DNA of 64,000 bases, from the NCBI RefSeq assembly GCF_947502445.1, contig NZ_CANMZW010000006.1, forward strand, positions 186,001 through 250,000. Direction: 5' to 3'. The DNA comes from an uncultured Brevibacillus sp. (GTDB taxonomy: Bacteria; Bacillota; Bacilli; Brevibacillales; Brevibacillaceae). Shown here in pieces: positions 22,378-31,183 of this stretch. The position numbers were made by a program, and so were the translations under genes. The notes beneath the pieces were generated by a model. That model was not told the origin of the DNA. It saw only the letters and a list, made by a program, of their open reading frames with translations, and did not search any database. The stretch's first letter is position 1, and each line of letters opens with the position of its first letter.

Positions 22378-23951
22378 CGCCCCCTAATCGCCAGACTGTC
22401 TTTTACCAAGCGTACAAATTCCAGCTCATGTTCACCCTTTGCCGAAGATTTTGCCAGATCAAGTACATCTCGCAGGGAGCCTTCCTCTGCCCATGGACTA
22501 TTGCGCAAAATCTCGGCGAACTGGGCAGCAGCAGCGAGGAATTTCAGGTCGGGAGCAAGCTCGCTTTGTACTTGTACGGGCTGAGCCACTTCTTCTACCT
22601 TTTGGGAGGCTGCATCGTGGTAGCGGATGCGAACAGTTCCCAGCTCTGTATTACTTGCAGGCCTCAGCTTCACCTCGTATAATGCCGTCACACTGTGACC
22701 TGCTCCGACCTCCCCAGCGTCTGTCTTGTCATTGCGAAAATCCTCATCGCGAACTTCGCGGTTCTCATACCCGAGCAGACGATACGCCTCTACTTTTTTC
22801 GGATCAAATTCGACCTGGATTTTGACATCGCGCGCGATTGTTTGTAGAGTACCCGTCAATGCTTCGGTAAAGACACGTCTCGCCTCTGAAAAGGAGTCGA
22901 TATAGGCGTAGTTTCCTTGGCCTTTGTCCGCCAGCTGCTCCATCAAAACGTCGTTGTAATTGCCCATGCCAAAGCCAAATGTACTCAAATAAATATCCTT
23001 TCGCGAGTAGTCCTCAATAGAACGCAAGATGCCTTTTGCTCCGGTTTCCCCGACATTGGCGACACCGTCAGAGCAGAGAATGACCCGGTTGATTGCAGCA
23101 TGCTCAAAGGACCGTGAAGCCATTTCGTAGCCGAGAGTCAGTCCTTCCTCTACATTAGTAGAGTCCTCGGGAGTCAGGCTACCGATCGCAGCCAAAATTC
23201 TGTGCTTGTCATCCATAGAGGTAGGCGGTAGCAGGACACGTCCCTGGGAACCGTAAACGACAATACCAACTGTGTCTTCTGGCTGTAGCTGATCGACGAG
23301 GACGTTTAGGCTTTTTTTCACAAGCTCCAGACGATTTTCACGATCCATCGACCCGGAAACATCGATGACAAATACCAGCTTGGCGGGTTTTCGCTGCTCT
23401 GCTGTTATTTCTTTGCCTTTGATGCCGATCCGAACCAGCTGGGTTCCTTTATAAAAGGGAGATGGGCCCCCATCGGCAACAATAGCAAACGTCTGCTTTT
23501 CAGGAGCGGGGTAGGCTGTGGGAAAATAATTGATGAATTCTTCTACGCGCACCGCTTCGGGAGGCGGAAGAGAGCCGTCCTTGATATAGCTGCGCATCAC
23601 GGTGTAGGAGCCTGTATCGACATCAGCGGCAAAGGTTGAAAGATGGTCGGTTGCAGTCGATACGAATGGATTGGTGCCGTAGTCTTGGAAGTACATCTCA
23701 TTTGTTCGCGTATAAGTAGGCTTCTTCTTGACGGCGTAATCAGCCATCGTATTGCTAAGCTCCGAGCTTTGCGCGGTATTTCCCTGACTGGGAGCGCTGG
23801 AGACAGCCTGATTGGAAGTCGGTGACGGCGAACTCTCGGCTAACGTCGAGGTAGGCTGTACAGAGCTTTGTGTGGCAGGACTGCCAGCACTGCAACCGAT
23901 TAAGGATGCGACCAGGATGGTGATACCACTTGCATGCATGATTTTTTTCAT
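22374..23951 (-). CDS. VWA-domain lipoprotein (YfbK-like)
   Basis: A 525-aa surface lipoprotein. Signal peptide with lipobox Ser-Leu-Ile-Gly-Cys near residue 20, then a Ser/Thr/Pro-rich linker (about 25-70) and an N-terminal region typical of YfbK proteins (Ser-Thr-Phe-Ala-Ala-Asp-Val-Asp-Thr-Gly-Ser-Tyr). The von Willebrand A domain (about 170-345) has an intact MIDAS start Asp-Val-Ser-Gly-Ser-Met. The C-terminal DUF3520-like part ends Glu-Phe-Val-Arg-Leu-Val-Lys. Adhesion or metal-dependent protein binding is likely; the partner is unknown. ATG 23951 is used because of its ribosome site, not the longer frame. Confidence 0.85.
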   Translation of the reverse strand: MKKIMHASGITILVASLIGCSAGSPATQSSVQPTSTLAESSPSPTSNQAVSSAPSQGNTAQSSELSNTMADYAVKKKPTYTRTNEMYFQDYGTNPFVSTATDHLSTFAADVDTGSYTVMRSYIKDGSLPPPEAVRVEEFINYFPTAYPAPEKQTFAIVADGGPSPFYKGTQLVRIGIKGKEITAEQRKPAKLVFVIDVSGSMDRENRLELVKKSLNVLVDQLQPEDTVGIVVYGSQGRVLLPPTSMDDKHRILAAIGSLTPEDSTNVEEGLTLGYEMASRSFEHAAINRVILCSDGVANVGETGAKGILRSIEDYSRKDIYLSTFGFGMGNYNDVLMEQLADKGQGNYAYIDSFSEARRVFTEALTGTLQTIARDVKIQVEFDPKKVEAYRLLGYENREVRDEDFRNDKTDAGEVGAGHSVTALYEVKLRPASNTELGTVRIRYHDAASQKVEEVAQPVQVQSELAPDLKFLAAAAQFAEILRNSPWAEEGSLRDVLDLAKSSAKGEHELEFVRLVKDSLAIRGR

Positions 23952-24101
23952 CTCTCTATAACCCCCTTTGCCTATGAGACGTGGAAAAAAAAGGATTGTT
24001 ACAGGAAAGAGGTTGTTCATTGTGCGAATTTTATTGCAATATTTCTGGCATGGCGTCTCTCGTACTTGTATGATGAGAATAGAAGGTAGGGAGGCGTATT
24101 T

Positions 24102-25262
24102 ATGAAAGCATACAGCTATCTTTGCTCGACAAGAATAGAAATGGGAGCAGGAAAATCAAAAGAATTGCCATCTCTGCTCCAGTCAGTTGGCGAAGGCTCG
24201 TCCATTTTGCTGGTAAGTGATCCTGGCGTAATTCGAGCGGGACTGGTTGCTCCGATTCAAACTGCGCTTGAGAGTGCAGGCTATCGTGTATCCCTGTTTG
24301 ACAAGCTTAGTCAAAACCCGAGAGATATCGAATGTCTGGAAGGGGCAACAAAGTTCCGTGATGTTTCTGCCGATATGGTAGTAGCGATTGGTGGAGGAAG
24401 CGCGATGGATACGGGTAAAGCGATAGCCCTATGCGGACCGAATGGCGGCACTCCCGCTGATTATGCCGACGGTCGACTTGCCTACGAAAACATCGCTCCT
24501 ATCATCTGTGTGCCGACTACTGCCGGGACAGGCTCTGAGGTCACCCGTTCCTCGGTCATTACGGAATCGACGACCCATCGCAAAATGACGCTCAAGCATG
24601 CAGCACTTCGTCCAACACTTGCCGTGCTCGATCCTGTCCTGACCTACAGTGTTCCTGCTTCGGTCACAGCTGCTACTGGAGTTGACGCGCTTGTCCATGC
24701 CATCGAGGGTTACACCTGCAAAGTGACCAATCCGATCTCTCAAGCGCTTGGCGCAAAGGCCATGAAGACGATTGTTTCTGCACTTCCGGTAGCTTATGCA
24801 GATGGTCAGGATGAAGCGGCGCGGCATGCGATGCTGGAGGGGAGCCTTCTTGCGGGGCTTTGCTTTGGTTCTGCGGATGTAGCAGCTGTCCATTGTCTGG
24901 CGGAAGCTTTAGGGGGGATGTACGATACCCCACATGGTATCGCTAACTCCGTGTTTTTGCCACATGTACTCCGCTTCAATGCTGCCGAAAATAAAGCGAT
25001 GCACGCCGATCTCGCCCGGTACATGGGCTTTGCGGTTGACGCCGATACGAACGAGCAGGCCGTGGAAAAGCTGATTACTGGAATTGCTGACTGGACTGCG
25101 GGACTACAAATTCCCAAGCTCAAGGACCTGCCAGGTGTAAAAGAAGAGGACTTCCCGCGAATTGTGGAATTGTCCATGAAAAACGGCTCTACACCAAGTA
25201 ACGTGCGCACGATTACGGCAGATGATTATCTGCTTATTTTGGAAGAGGCTTATCGGGCATAG
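24102..25262 (+). CDS. iron-containing alcohol dehydrogenase
   Basis: A 386-aa group III (Fe-ADH) dehydrogenase. N-terminal NAD(P)-binding region with Gly-Gly-Gly-Ser-Ala-Met-Asp-Thr-Gly-Lys, then Pro-Thr-Thr-Ala-Gly-Thr-Gly-Ser-Glu. The metal ligands are visible as Asp in Leu-Ala-Val-Leu-Asp-Pro and His in Asp-Ala-Leu-Val-His-Ala-Ile-Glu, Ala-Val-His-Cys-Leu-Ala-Glu and Asp-Thr-Pro-His-Gly-Ile-Ala. It oxidises alcohols or reduces aldehydes; the substrate is unknown. It is divergent from the VWA lipoprotein gene and monocistronic, with a terminator directly after. Confidence 0.9.
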   Translation: MKAYSYLCSTRIEMGAGKSKELPSLLQSVGEGSSILLVSDPGVIRAGLVAPIQTALESAGYRVSLFDKLSQNPRDIECLEGATKFRDVSADMVVAIGGGSAMDTGKAIALCGPNGGTPADYADGRLAYENIAPIICVPTTAGTGSEVTRSSVITESTTHRKMTLKHAALRPTLAVLDPVLTYSVPASVTAATGVDALVHAIEGYTCKVTNPISQALGAKAMKTIVSALPVAYADGQDEAARHAMLEGSLLAGLCFGSADVAAVHCLAEALGGMYDTPHGIANSVFLPHVLRFNAAENKAMHADLARYMGFAVDADTNEQAVEKLITGIADWTAGLQIPKLKDLPGVKEEDFPRIVELSMKNGSTPSNVRTITADDYLLILEEAYRA

Positions 25263-25264
25263 AT

Positions 25265-25293
25265 GAAAGCACCGTCATTGCGGTGCTTTTTTA
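25265..25293 (+). terminator. terminator of the alcohol dehydrogenase gene
   Basis: AAAGCACCG / CGGTGCTTT stem with a 6-nt loop followed by T-run. Confidence 0.88.
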
Positions 25294-25396
25294 TTTGTTC
25301 ATTCTCTTATCGCAGCCCGAAGAATTAACCTGATGAATAAAAACAATTACTTGCCGCAAACTATAACCAGCTATCACGGGAAAGTGAGGGAAGAGC

Positions 25397-25627
25397 ATGG
25401 TTCCGGTTCCTGGCATTTATTATGCGATCTTTGCCCTTATTTTTATTGCGGGTTTGTTATTGACCATTCATTTTATGAAAAGACAGGAATCAAAGGAATT
25501 AGACCACGATGTGAGCCAATCAACGGTGAAGAATAAAGTACTTGGTAATACAGGGATGCTTTTTTACGTAGGAGCATTTGCTGTTTTGCTGGCAGTCTTA
25601 CTCATTGGCATCGTTGTTTATAGGTAA
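25397..25627 (+). CDS. small two-helix membrane protein, 76 aa
   Basis: Hydrophobic segments at residues about 4-24 and 51-73, joined by a charged loop. The frame is preferred to an overlapping one because of the clear membrane pattern and a GAAAGTGAGGGAAG site before the ATG. It lies 17 nt upstream of a small soluble protein gene. Function unknown. Confidence 0.65.
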   Translation: MVPVPGIYYAIFALIFIAGLLLTIHFMKRQESKELDHDVSQSTVKNKVLGNTGMLFYVGAFAVLLAVLLIGIVVYR

Positions 25628-25644
25628 GCAAAGGAGGCGTAGAC

Positions 25645-25974
25645 ATGGACAAGAAACGATACTATGTCTCAGTTCAGGCTGGAACAGTCATGGAAAACCA
25701 AGGGGATTCAGGGTACGAGTTTGAAATTGAGGCAACGGAAGAGGAAGTAGGCTTGATCAGGAGCTTGTTTGAGGATCGGACGGCTTATGAGTTTAATACG
25801 TATCTGCGTGGGCATGTCGTAGCACTCCCGTATCACTTTGATGCCGAAAACGATGAGTACGACCAATGCTTGCAGGAAATTTACGCGGCTGTGTATCAAT
25901 GCGGGACGGATGAGACGAAAAATCACATTCAATCCATGGGCATTCTGGATGGTTCGTTTTTCAAAGAAACCTGA
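25645..25974 (+). CDS. conserved-type hypothetical protein, 109 aa
   Basis: Acidic soluble protein starting Lys-Lys-Arg-Tyr-Tyr-Val-Ser-Val-Gln-Ala-Gly with a central Glu-Glu-Glu-Val-Gly-Leu-Ile-Arg and a Pro-Tyr-His-Phe-Asp segment. AAAGGAGGCG precedes the ATG. The layout resembles small Bacillales proteins annotated as hydrolase-like without experimental support. Probably co-transcribed with the preceding small membrane protein gene. Confidence 0.65.
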   Translation: MDKKRYYVSVQAGTVMENQGDSGYEFEIEATEEEVGLIRSLFEDRTAYEFNTYLRGHVVALPYHFDAENDEYDQCLQEIYAAVYQCGTDETKNHIQSMGILDGSFFKET

Positions 25975-25989
25975 GGAAAAAAGGAAATG

Positions 25990-26024
25990 AGGGAGACGAC
26001 TTTTACACGGTTGTCTCCTTTTTT
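25990..26024 (+). terminator. terminator before lgt
   Basis: GGAGAC (25992-25997) / GTCTCC (26013-26018) stem with a T6 tail. Confidence 0.8.
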
Positions 26025-26092
26025 GTACAGACAACACCCTGTTTTTCTGATAGTATAACCGTTATCTTACTAATAGTGACCTAGATAAGGAT

Positions 26093-26899
26093 GTGATTTT
26101 CTTGCACCAATACCTGGGGTACATAGGCTCATTTCCGATCCGATCCTATAGCTTGATATTTGTTTTGGCTATCGTTTTAGGGATTGGGGTGACGGTTACA
26201 CTAGCCAAGCTGCAGAAAAAAGAGCATCTGGCTGAACACCTTCTGAATTTATCTGTTCCGATGATTATTGGAGCGATTGTCGGCTCGAGGTTCTGGACAG
26301 TCTTTTTCTTCGACTGGGATTTTTATTCCAAGCATCCTGCGGAAATTATTGCGGTGTGGCATGGCGGGCTTTCGATCCAGGGAGGGGTTGTAGGTGCTAT
26401 TCTGGTCGCTATCTGGTATGTGCGGAAGCATAAGATTTCTTTTTGGGAGCTGGCTGATTTGTGTGCGCCGGGCCTAATTCTTGGGCAAAGCATCGGGCGT
26501 GATGCCAACCTGATGAATGGAGATGCGTTTGGCGATCCGACGGGCAGCAATTGGGGCATTCTTTATCCAGAAGGAACGAATGCCAGAGCAACGTTTGGGG
26601 ACCAGCCGCTCTATCCTGCTGAAGTGTGGGAAGGACAGATGGATATCATCATTTTTGCGATTCTTCTCCTGCTCATGCAAAAGCGTTTGACGAGAGGCTA
26701 TCTATTCCTGGCTTACAATATTTTGTACAACCTCGGGCGCTTCTTTTTGGAAATGCTGCGCGGAGATTCTCATCGCTTCTTGTTCAATTGGACGACTGCG
26801 CAGTGGACATCCGTGGTGGTCATTGTCCTGTCGGTGGTCATCGGCATCTATTTGCAACGAAAGAAAAAGGCACACGAGCTGGGCGGACTTGCTTCCTAG
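26093..26899 (+). CDS. lgt: prolipoprotein diacylglyceryl transferase
   Basis: A 268-aa polytopic membrane enzyme with seven hydrophobic segments. It transfers diacylglycerol from phosphatidylglycerol to the lipobox cysteine. The family signature is recognisable but diverged: Gly-Arg-Asp-Ala-Asn-Leu-Met-Asn-Gly-Asp-Ala-Phe-Gly, keeping the Arg and Asn. The Gly-Gly-Leu-Ser-Ile-x-Gly-Gly loop has Gln at about residue 96 where E. coli Lgt has His103. An Arg-Phe-Phe-Leu-Glu-Met-Leu-Arg motif lies near the end. Start could be GTG 26093 or TTG 26102 (better spacing from AAGGA). It may be a second, divergent copy. Confidence 0.82.
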   Translation: MIFLHQYLGYIGSFPIRSYSLIFVLAIVLGIGVTVTLAKLQKKEHLAEHLLNLSVPMIIGAIVGSRFWTVFFFDWDFYSKHPAEIIAVWHGGLSIQGGVVGAILVAIWYVRKHKISFWELADLCAPGLILGQSIGRDANLMNGDAFGDPTGSNWGILYPEGTNARATFGDQPLYPAEVWEGQMDIIIFAILLLLMQKRLTRGYLFLAYNILYNLGRFFLEMLRGDSHRFLFNWTTAQWTSVVVIVLSVVIGIYLQRKKKAHELGGLAS

Positions 26900-26921
26900 C
26901 TTACGAAAATACAAGCAATCC

Positions 26922-26952
26922 AAATCCTCGTCATTACGACGGGGATTTTTTG
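26922..26952 (+). terminator. terminator of lgt
   Basis: AAATCCTCGTC / GACGGGGATTT stem (one mismatch) followed by T6. Confidence 0.8.
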
Positions 26953-26992
26953 TTTAGGAGATGTACATCCTCCTTTTGCTAACCAGGAGGTA

Positions 26993-27040
26993 TTGACAAG
27001 GAAAGAGCAAAATCATATTATAATACCTATAGGGGTATAT
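26993..27040 (+). promoter_or_regulatory. promoter with CsoR/CstR-like operator dyad
   Basis: TTGACA (26993-26998) and TATTAT (27016-27021), spacer 17, form a strong sigma-A promoter. Overlapping its downstream edge is the dyad ATACC-TATAGG-GGTAT (27023-27038), flanked by AT-rich sequence. GC-tract dyads in AT flanks are the usual operators of CsoR/CstR-family repressors, and CstR controls sulfurtransferase operons of this type. No csoR/cstR gene lies in the window, so the regulator would act from elsewhere. Confidence 0.6.
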
Positions 27041-27103
27041 GTATTATAAAGTTTAGCGATCAATATCGATAATGTGTCTTTCAAAATAAGGAGGCCATTC
27101 ACA

Positions 27104-27421
27104 ATGAGCAAAGTATGGCAAGATATCACGCCGCAAGAGGTTGAAAAAATGCTACAGGACAAGCGGGAGGCTCAATTCATCGATGTCAGAAATCCGGATG
27201 AGTACAGCGCTGGACATATGGAAGGAGCGACACTGATTCCTCTTCCTGTCCTGCCCGTCAGACTCCACGAGCTCGATCCTGAGAAAGAGGTGATCTTCAT
27301 TTGCAGAAGTGGTGCCAGAAGCGCACAGGCTTGTGAATTTGCCATTAGTCAAGGATTTACGAAGGTAGCGAATATGGCAGGCGGCATGCTGAATTGGCAA
27401 GGTACCCAAATAACAGAATAG
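27104..27421 (+). CDS. single-domain rhodanese sulfurtransferase
   Basis: A 105-aa rhodanese. The active-site loop is Ile-Cys-Arg-Ser-Gly-Ala-Arg-Ser (persulfide-carrying Cys), preceded by Phe-Ile-Asp-Val-Arg-Asn-Pro-Asp-Glu-Tyr. The ATG at 27104 follows AAGGAGG; an upstream in-frame start lacks one. First gene of a three-gene sulfur-handling operon, 16 nt before the TusA-rhodanese gene. It probably carries sulfane sulfur in sulfide or persulfide detoxification. Confidence 0.9.
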   Translation: MSKVWQDITPQEVEKMLQDKREAQFIDVRNPDEYSAGHMEGATLIPLPVLPVRLHELDPEKEVIFICRSGARSAQACEFAISQGFTKVANMAGGMLNWQGTQITE

Positions 27422-27437
27422 AGCCGGAGGGATCTGC

Positions 27438-28007
27438 ATGAGCGCAACAATTACGACAGATAAAACATTGGATTGCAAAGGACTTGCCTGCCCGATGCCA
27501 ATCGTGAGAACCAAAAAAGCGATGGATGAGCTGCAGCCCGGACAAGTCATCGAGATCCAGGCAACGGACAAAGGCTCCTTGGCAGACATGCAGGGCTGGG
27601 CAAAAAAAACAGGGCATCAGTATCTGGGCACCATACTCGAGGGAGACGTACTGAAGCATTATTTACGCAAAGCCAATCCCGGAGAAGCAAAAGAAGAAAC
27701 CAAGCACCCTTACACGATTACAGCGGCAGAGCTGGCCCAAAAGCTGAACGAATCAATCACGATTGTGGATGTGCGCGAACCAGCCGAGTACGCGTTTCAG
27801 CGGATTCCTGGGTCCAAATCAATACCTGTGGGGGTATTGGAAGAGCATCTGCATGAATTGGATCAGAATGCAGAAGTGTATGTCATCTGTCGCTCCGGGA
27901 ATCGAAGTGATCTTGCATGCCAGCTGCTCACTGAAAAAGGCTTTACCCATGTGAAAAACGTGAGCGACGGAATGAACGGGTGGACAGGTCCTACAAAATC
28001 GAATTAG
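27438..28007 (+). CDS. TusA-rhodanese fusion sulfurtransferase (CstA-like)
   Basis: A 189-aa two-domain protein. Residues about 5-78 are TusA-like, with [11 protein letters not shown] (catalytic Cys before Pro-Met-Pro). Residues about 90-185 are a rhodanese with Ile-Cys-Arg-Ser-Gly-Asn-Arg-Ser. In S. aureus, CstA combines the same domain types in persulfide relay. It lies in the operon between a rhodanese and a persulfide-dioxygenase-like gene. AGCCGGAGGG precedes the ATG. Confidence 0.9.
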   Translation: MSATITTDKTLDCKGLACPMPIVRTKKAMDELQPGQVIEIQATDKGSLADMQGWAKKTGHQYLGTILEGDVLKHYLRKANPGEAKEETKHPYTITAAELAQKLNESITIVDVREPAEYAFQRIPGSKSIPVGVLEEHLHELDQNAEVYVICRSGNRSDLACQLLTEKGFTHVKNVSDGMNGWTGPTKSN

Positions 28008-28045
28008 GCAGCCATACACACAAACAGAAAAGGTGGGGGGAAAGC

Positions 28046-29197
28046 ATGACACAACAACAAACAGCCTTGCAGCCAATGGCACCGCATGACCTGACACAAA
28101 TCATCTTTCAACACGAAGAGTTGTTTATTCTCGACGTGCGCAATCAAAGTGATTATCACGATTGGAAAATCGAAGGGAAAAAGATCGAGAGCATCAACAT
28201 CCCTTACTTCGATTTGATAGACGGGGTAGAGCCTGCACTCACACACATCCCAGAAGGCAAAAAGGTACTTGTCGTTTGCGCAAAAGAAGGCTCGTCCATT
28301 TTCGTAGCGGAACAACTCATAGAAGCAGGCAGGGGCGATGTGTACTATCTGGCTGGCGGTATGAAAGCATGGAGTGAGCATCTCGAACCGGTGAAGGTAG
28401 GAGACTTGCGAGATGGCGGGGCGCTCTTTCAATTTGTGCGGATCGGCAAGGGCTGCCTGTCCTATATGGTGGTATCCAATGGGGAAGCCGCAATTATCGA
28501 CACGCTTCGAATGACGGATGTGTACACGGATTTGGCCAGCAGCCAGCATGTCAAAATTACGCATACAATCGATACACACCTGCACGCCGACCATATTTCA
28601 GGTGGGAAAAAGCTGGCGGACCAAGTCGGCGCGACTTACTGGCTCCCTGCCAAAGACGCAGAAGAGGTGACATTTGCCTATGAAAAGCTGGAGGAAGGCA
28701 AGGAAATTACAGTAGGGAATACGAAGATTGCGATCCAGCCAATCTACTCACCGGGCCATACCATTGGCAGCACGTCCTTGATTATCGATGATCAGTACTT
28801 CCTGACCGGGGATATTCTATTCGTCGAGTCCATCGGTCGTCCCGATTTGGCCGGAAAAGCAGAGGATTGGGTTAGTGATTTGCGTCACACGCTGTATAGT
28901 CGCTACAGAGAGCTTTCCGATGAGCTGATCGTTCTGCCTGCTCACTTTGGTAAAATAACAGAGCTAGGCAAAGGCGGTGTCGTTTCTGCCCATCTACAGG
29001 ATTTATTTGAGCAAAACCCTGGATTGAACATCACTGATGAGGATGAATTCCGCAGAGCAGTAACAGAAAACTTGCCGCCACAGCCGAATGCCTACCAGGA
29101 GATACGCCAAACCAACATGGGCAAAATAAAGCCAAGTCCAGAAGAGCAGCAGGAGATGGAGATTGGTCCTAATCGCTGCGCGGTTCATGATAAATAA
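28046..29197 (+). CDS. rhodanese-MBL persulfide dioxygenase (CstB/ETHE1-like)
   Basis: A 383-aa protein. The N-terminal rhodanese domain (about 12-115) has the loop Val-Cys-Ala-Lys-Glu-Gly-Ser-Ser. The C-terminal metallo-beta-lactamase domain (about 125-350) has Thr-His-Leu-His-Ala-Asp-His, His in Ser-Pro-Gly-His-Thr, Asp in Leu-Thr-Gly-Asp-Ile and a late Pro-Ala-His. This matches ETHE1-type Fe persulfide dioxygenases that oxidise low-molecular-weight persulfides. The order rhodanese-then-MBL is the reverse of S. aureus CstB. ATG 28046 follows AGGTGGGGGG. Last gene of the operon. Confidence 0.88.
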   Translation: MTQQQTALQPMAPHDLTQIIFQHEELFILDVRNQSDYHDWKIEGKKIESINIPYFDLIDGVEPALTHIPEGKKVLVVCAKEGSSIFVAEQLIEAGRGDVYYLAGGMKAWSEHLEPVKVGDLRDGGALFQFVRIGKGCLSYMVVSNGEAAIIDTLRMTDVYTDLASSQHVKITHTIDTHLHADHISGGKKLADQVGATYWLPAKDAEEVTFAYEKLEEGKEITVGNTKIAIQPIYSPGHTIGSTSLIIDDQYFLTGDILFVESIGRPDLAGKAEDWVSDLRHTLYSRYRELSDELIVLPAHFGKITELGKGGVVSAHLQDLFEQNPGLNITDEDEFRRAVTENLPPQPNAYQEIRQTNMGKIKPSPEEQQEMEIGPNRCAVHDK

Positions 29198-29221
29198 ACG
29201 GGTAATCGGGAAGTAGCGTGG

Positions 29222-29252
29222 AAGGGGGGCATAGTCCCCCCTCTTTGCTTTT
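29222..29252 (+). terminator. terminator of the sulfur operon
   Basis: GGGGGG (29224-29229) / CCCCCC (29236-29241) followed by T-rich sequence. Confidence 0.65.
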
Positions 29253-29340
29253 TCAGGCGATGCGAATGATAGCATTGGCATGAACTTTATCGTTTCTTTA
29301 CAATGGGAGGATTAAATAGAAGAGATGTGGGGGCGAAGGC

Positions 29341-30027
29341 GTGCAGGGGAAAAATATTTTGGTGATCGAAGACGATGCAAAAATAAGACGGCTGTTAAAG
29401 CTGTATTTGGAAAAAGAAGGATATGACGTGGTCGAGGCGCAAAACGGGGAGGAAGGCATGGAGGCTTTCCAAAAGTATGATCCCTGCTTCGTGATTACGG
29501 ATTTAATGATGCCAAAGCTCAGCGGCGAGGATTTATGTAAATGGATTCGCAGCGAGCAGAAAAGCGATATACCACTGATCATGCTGACAGCAAAGGTAGC
29601 GGAGGCTGAGCGGATCGAGGGCTTGCAAATGGGGGCAGATGATTACATAACAAAGCCTTTCAGCCCACAGGAGGTCGTAACCCGGGTCAATACAGTGCTT
29701 CGCAGAACCGCCAATCGCTGCAGCAAAATCAGCTTCAAGGGCTTAACCATCAAGCCTGTGCGAGGAGAGGTCAAGTACAACGGGACGCTCATTTCGCTTA
29801 CGCAGCATGAATTCAAGCTGCTCTATTTTTTTATGCGGCACCCAAACCAAATCTTGTCGCGTGAGCAGATCTTGGGGGAGCTCTACCCGAATGAAGAGAA
29901 AAGCGTGATCGACCGCACAGTAGATGTTCATGTCGGCAAGCTCAGAGAAAAAATCGGGACGCCACACGAAGGAGCCTGTTTTTTTGAAACGATTCGGGGA
30001 ATGGGGTATCGCTTTGTTGCTTATTAA
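29341..30027 (+). CDS. OmpR-family response regulator
   Basis: A 228-aa regulator with an N-terminal receiver (acidic Glu-Asp-Asp near residue 9-11, phospho-acceptor Asp in Val-Ile-Thr-Asp-Leu-Met-Met-Pro, Lys in Thr-Lys-Pro-Phe-Ser-Pro). A C-terminal winged-helix domain follows (about 130-228, with Leu-Thr-Gln-His-Glu-Phe-Lys-Leu-Leu and Asp-Val-His-Val-Gly-Lys-Leu-Arg). GTG start after a GGGGGCG site. It overlaps the cognate kinase gene and lies upstream of CcdA/TlpA-type genes. Confidence 0.9.
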   Translation: MQGKNILVIEDDAKIRRLLKLYLEKEGYDVVEAQNGEEGMEAFQKYDPCFVITDLMMPKLSGEDLCKWIRSEQKSDIPLIMLTAKVAEAERIEGLQMGADDYITKPFSPQEVVTRVNTVLRRTANRCSKISFKGLTIKPVRGEVKYNGTLISLTQHEFKLLYFFMRHPNQILSREQILGELYPNEEKSVIDRTVDVHVGKLREKIGTPHEGACFFETIRGMGYRFVAY

Positions 30028-31099
30028 TCAGCTGCGTGAATGGAAGCAGCACATGACCTGGAAGCTGATCGGGGTAAATATCATCGTTATGCTGACAGTA
30101 ATTTTGCTTGCCGGGGTTTCGGTAAAGGATTTCGCGTGTGTACTTGTCGAGGAGTATCGTTTGGTCGGAGCAGAGAAAAACATGATGTTCGACCAAACCA
30201 TGCAGTTTTATCTGGTGCGTGCGAGCGTACTCGCGATCGTGGTTGCCGCACTCATTCATTACGTATTCATCAAAAAAATGTTGGTTCCCTTGCGACGCCT
30301 GACAGAATCGACGCGCCAGCTCACGGAAGGGACATACCCGGAGCTGATCGCGGTTACCTCTCAAGATGAAATTGGGCAGCTCACGGAGCATTTTAATGAC
30401 ATGACGCGAACCTTGAAGCGTGCGGAAGAAAACCGCAAACGCATGCTGAGCAATATTTCCCACGATCTGCGTACGCCACTCAGCAATTTGAACGGGTATT
30501 TGGAGGCACTCAGCAGTGGGGTGCTTATCGGAGACCGTGAGCTGTATCAATCGCTATTGGAAGAATCCCAGCATATTACCCGTCTGGTAGAGCAGCTGCA
30601 TCTGCTTTCTGTATGGGAGGATCGCCGCGAGACGGGGATGACAAAAACGAGCATCCAGATCGATGAGCTGATTTCCAAATGCACCAATGCTTTTCAATGG
30701 GAGTTAAAAAGCCGCGAGATGGAGCTGCATTTGTCATTGGAGTCTGGAACCGTGATCGCCGATGAGGACGGATTACGCCAGGTGCTCAACAATTTATTGC
30801 AAAATGCGATTACGTATAATGCGGGACAGGACATATGGGTGTCTGGCGTAAGTGAACCACACGGCTATCGCTTAACCGTGAGTAATGTTGGCGTACCCAT
30901 GCCAGAAGAGGTGCACGAGCTTGTCTTTGAGCGCTTTTACCAGATGGATCTGGCAAGGCATCGCGCCCAATCTGGCAAAGGAAGCGGGCTGGGCCTTGCA
31001 ATCGTAAAGGAGATCGTACAGAAGCATGGGGGAGAAGTCGGACTCATCTCCGAGGAAGACAGGCATTCGTTTTGGATCACCATTCCGCGAAGCCGATAA
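30017..31099 (+). CDS. sensor histidine kinase
   Basis: About 360 aa if started at TTG 30017 (GGGGAATGGGG site inside the regulator gene); ATG 30053 is an alternative. Two membrane segments (about 15-38 and 68-92) flank a short 30-residue extracytoplasmic loop, suggesting intramembrane sensing. HAMP follows, then HisKA with Ser-His-Asp-Leu-Arg-Thr-Pro-Leu and HATPase_c with an Asn box and Gly-Ser-Gly-Leu-Gly-Leu-Ala-Ile-Val. Partner of the preceding OmpR-type regulator. Confidence 0.88.
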   Translation: MLINQLREWKQHMTWKLIGVNIIVMLTVILLAGVSVKDFACVLVEEYRLVGAEKNMMFDQTMQFYLVRASVLAIVVAALIHYVFIKKMLVPLRRLTESTRQLTEGTYPELIAVTSQDEIGQLTEHFNDMTRTLKRAEENRKRMLSNISHDLRTPLSNLNGYLEALSSGVLIGDRELYQSLLEESQHITRLVEQLHLLSVWEDRRETGMTKTSIQIDELISKCTNAFQWELKSREMELHLSLESGTVIADEDGLRQVLNNLLQNAITYNAGQDIWVSGVSEPHGYRLTVSNVGVPMPEEVHELVFERFYQMDLARHRAQSGKGSGLGLAIVKEIVQKHGGEVGLISEEDRHSFWITIPRSR

Positions 31100-31183
31100 G
31101 TACATCGCACCACAATTATGTGCGTCTTTATCAAATCTTTAAAATAGAACGGTACTCTCAGGGACAAAAGGAGGCCGTGAGAA

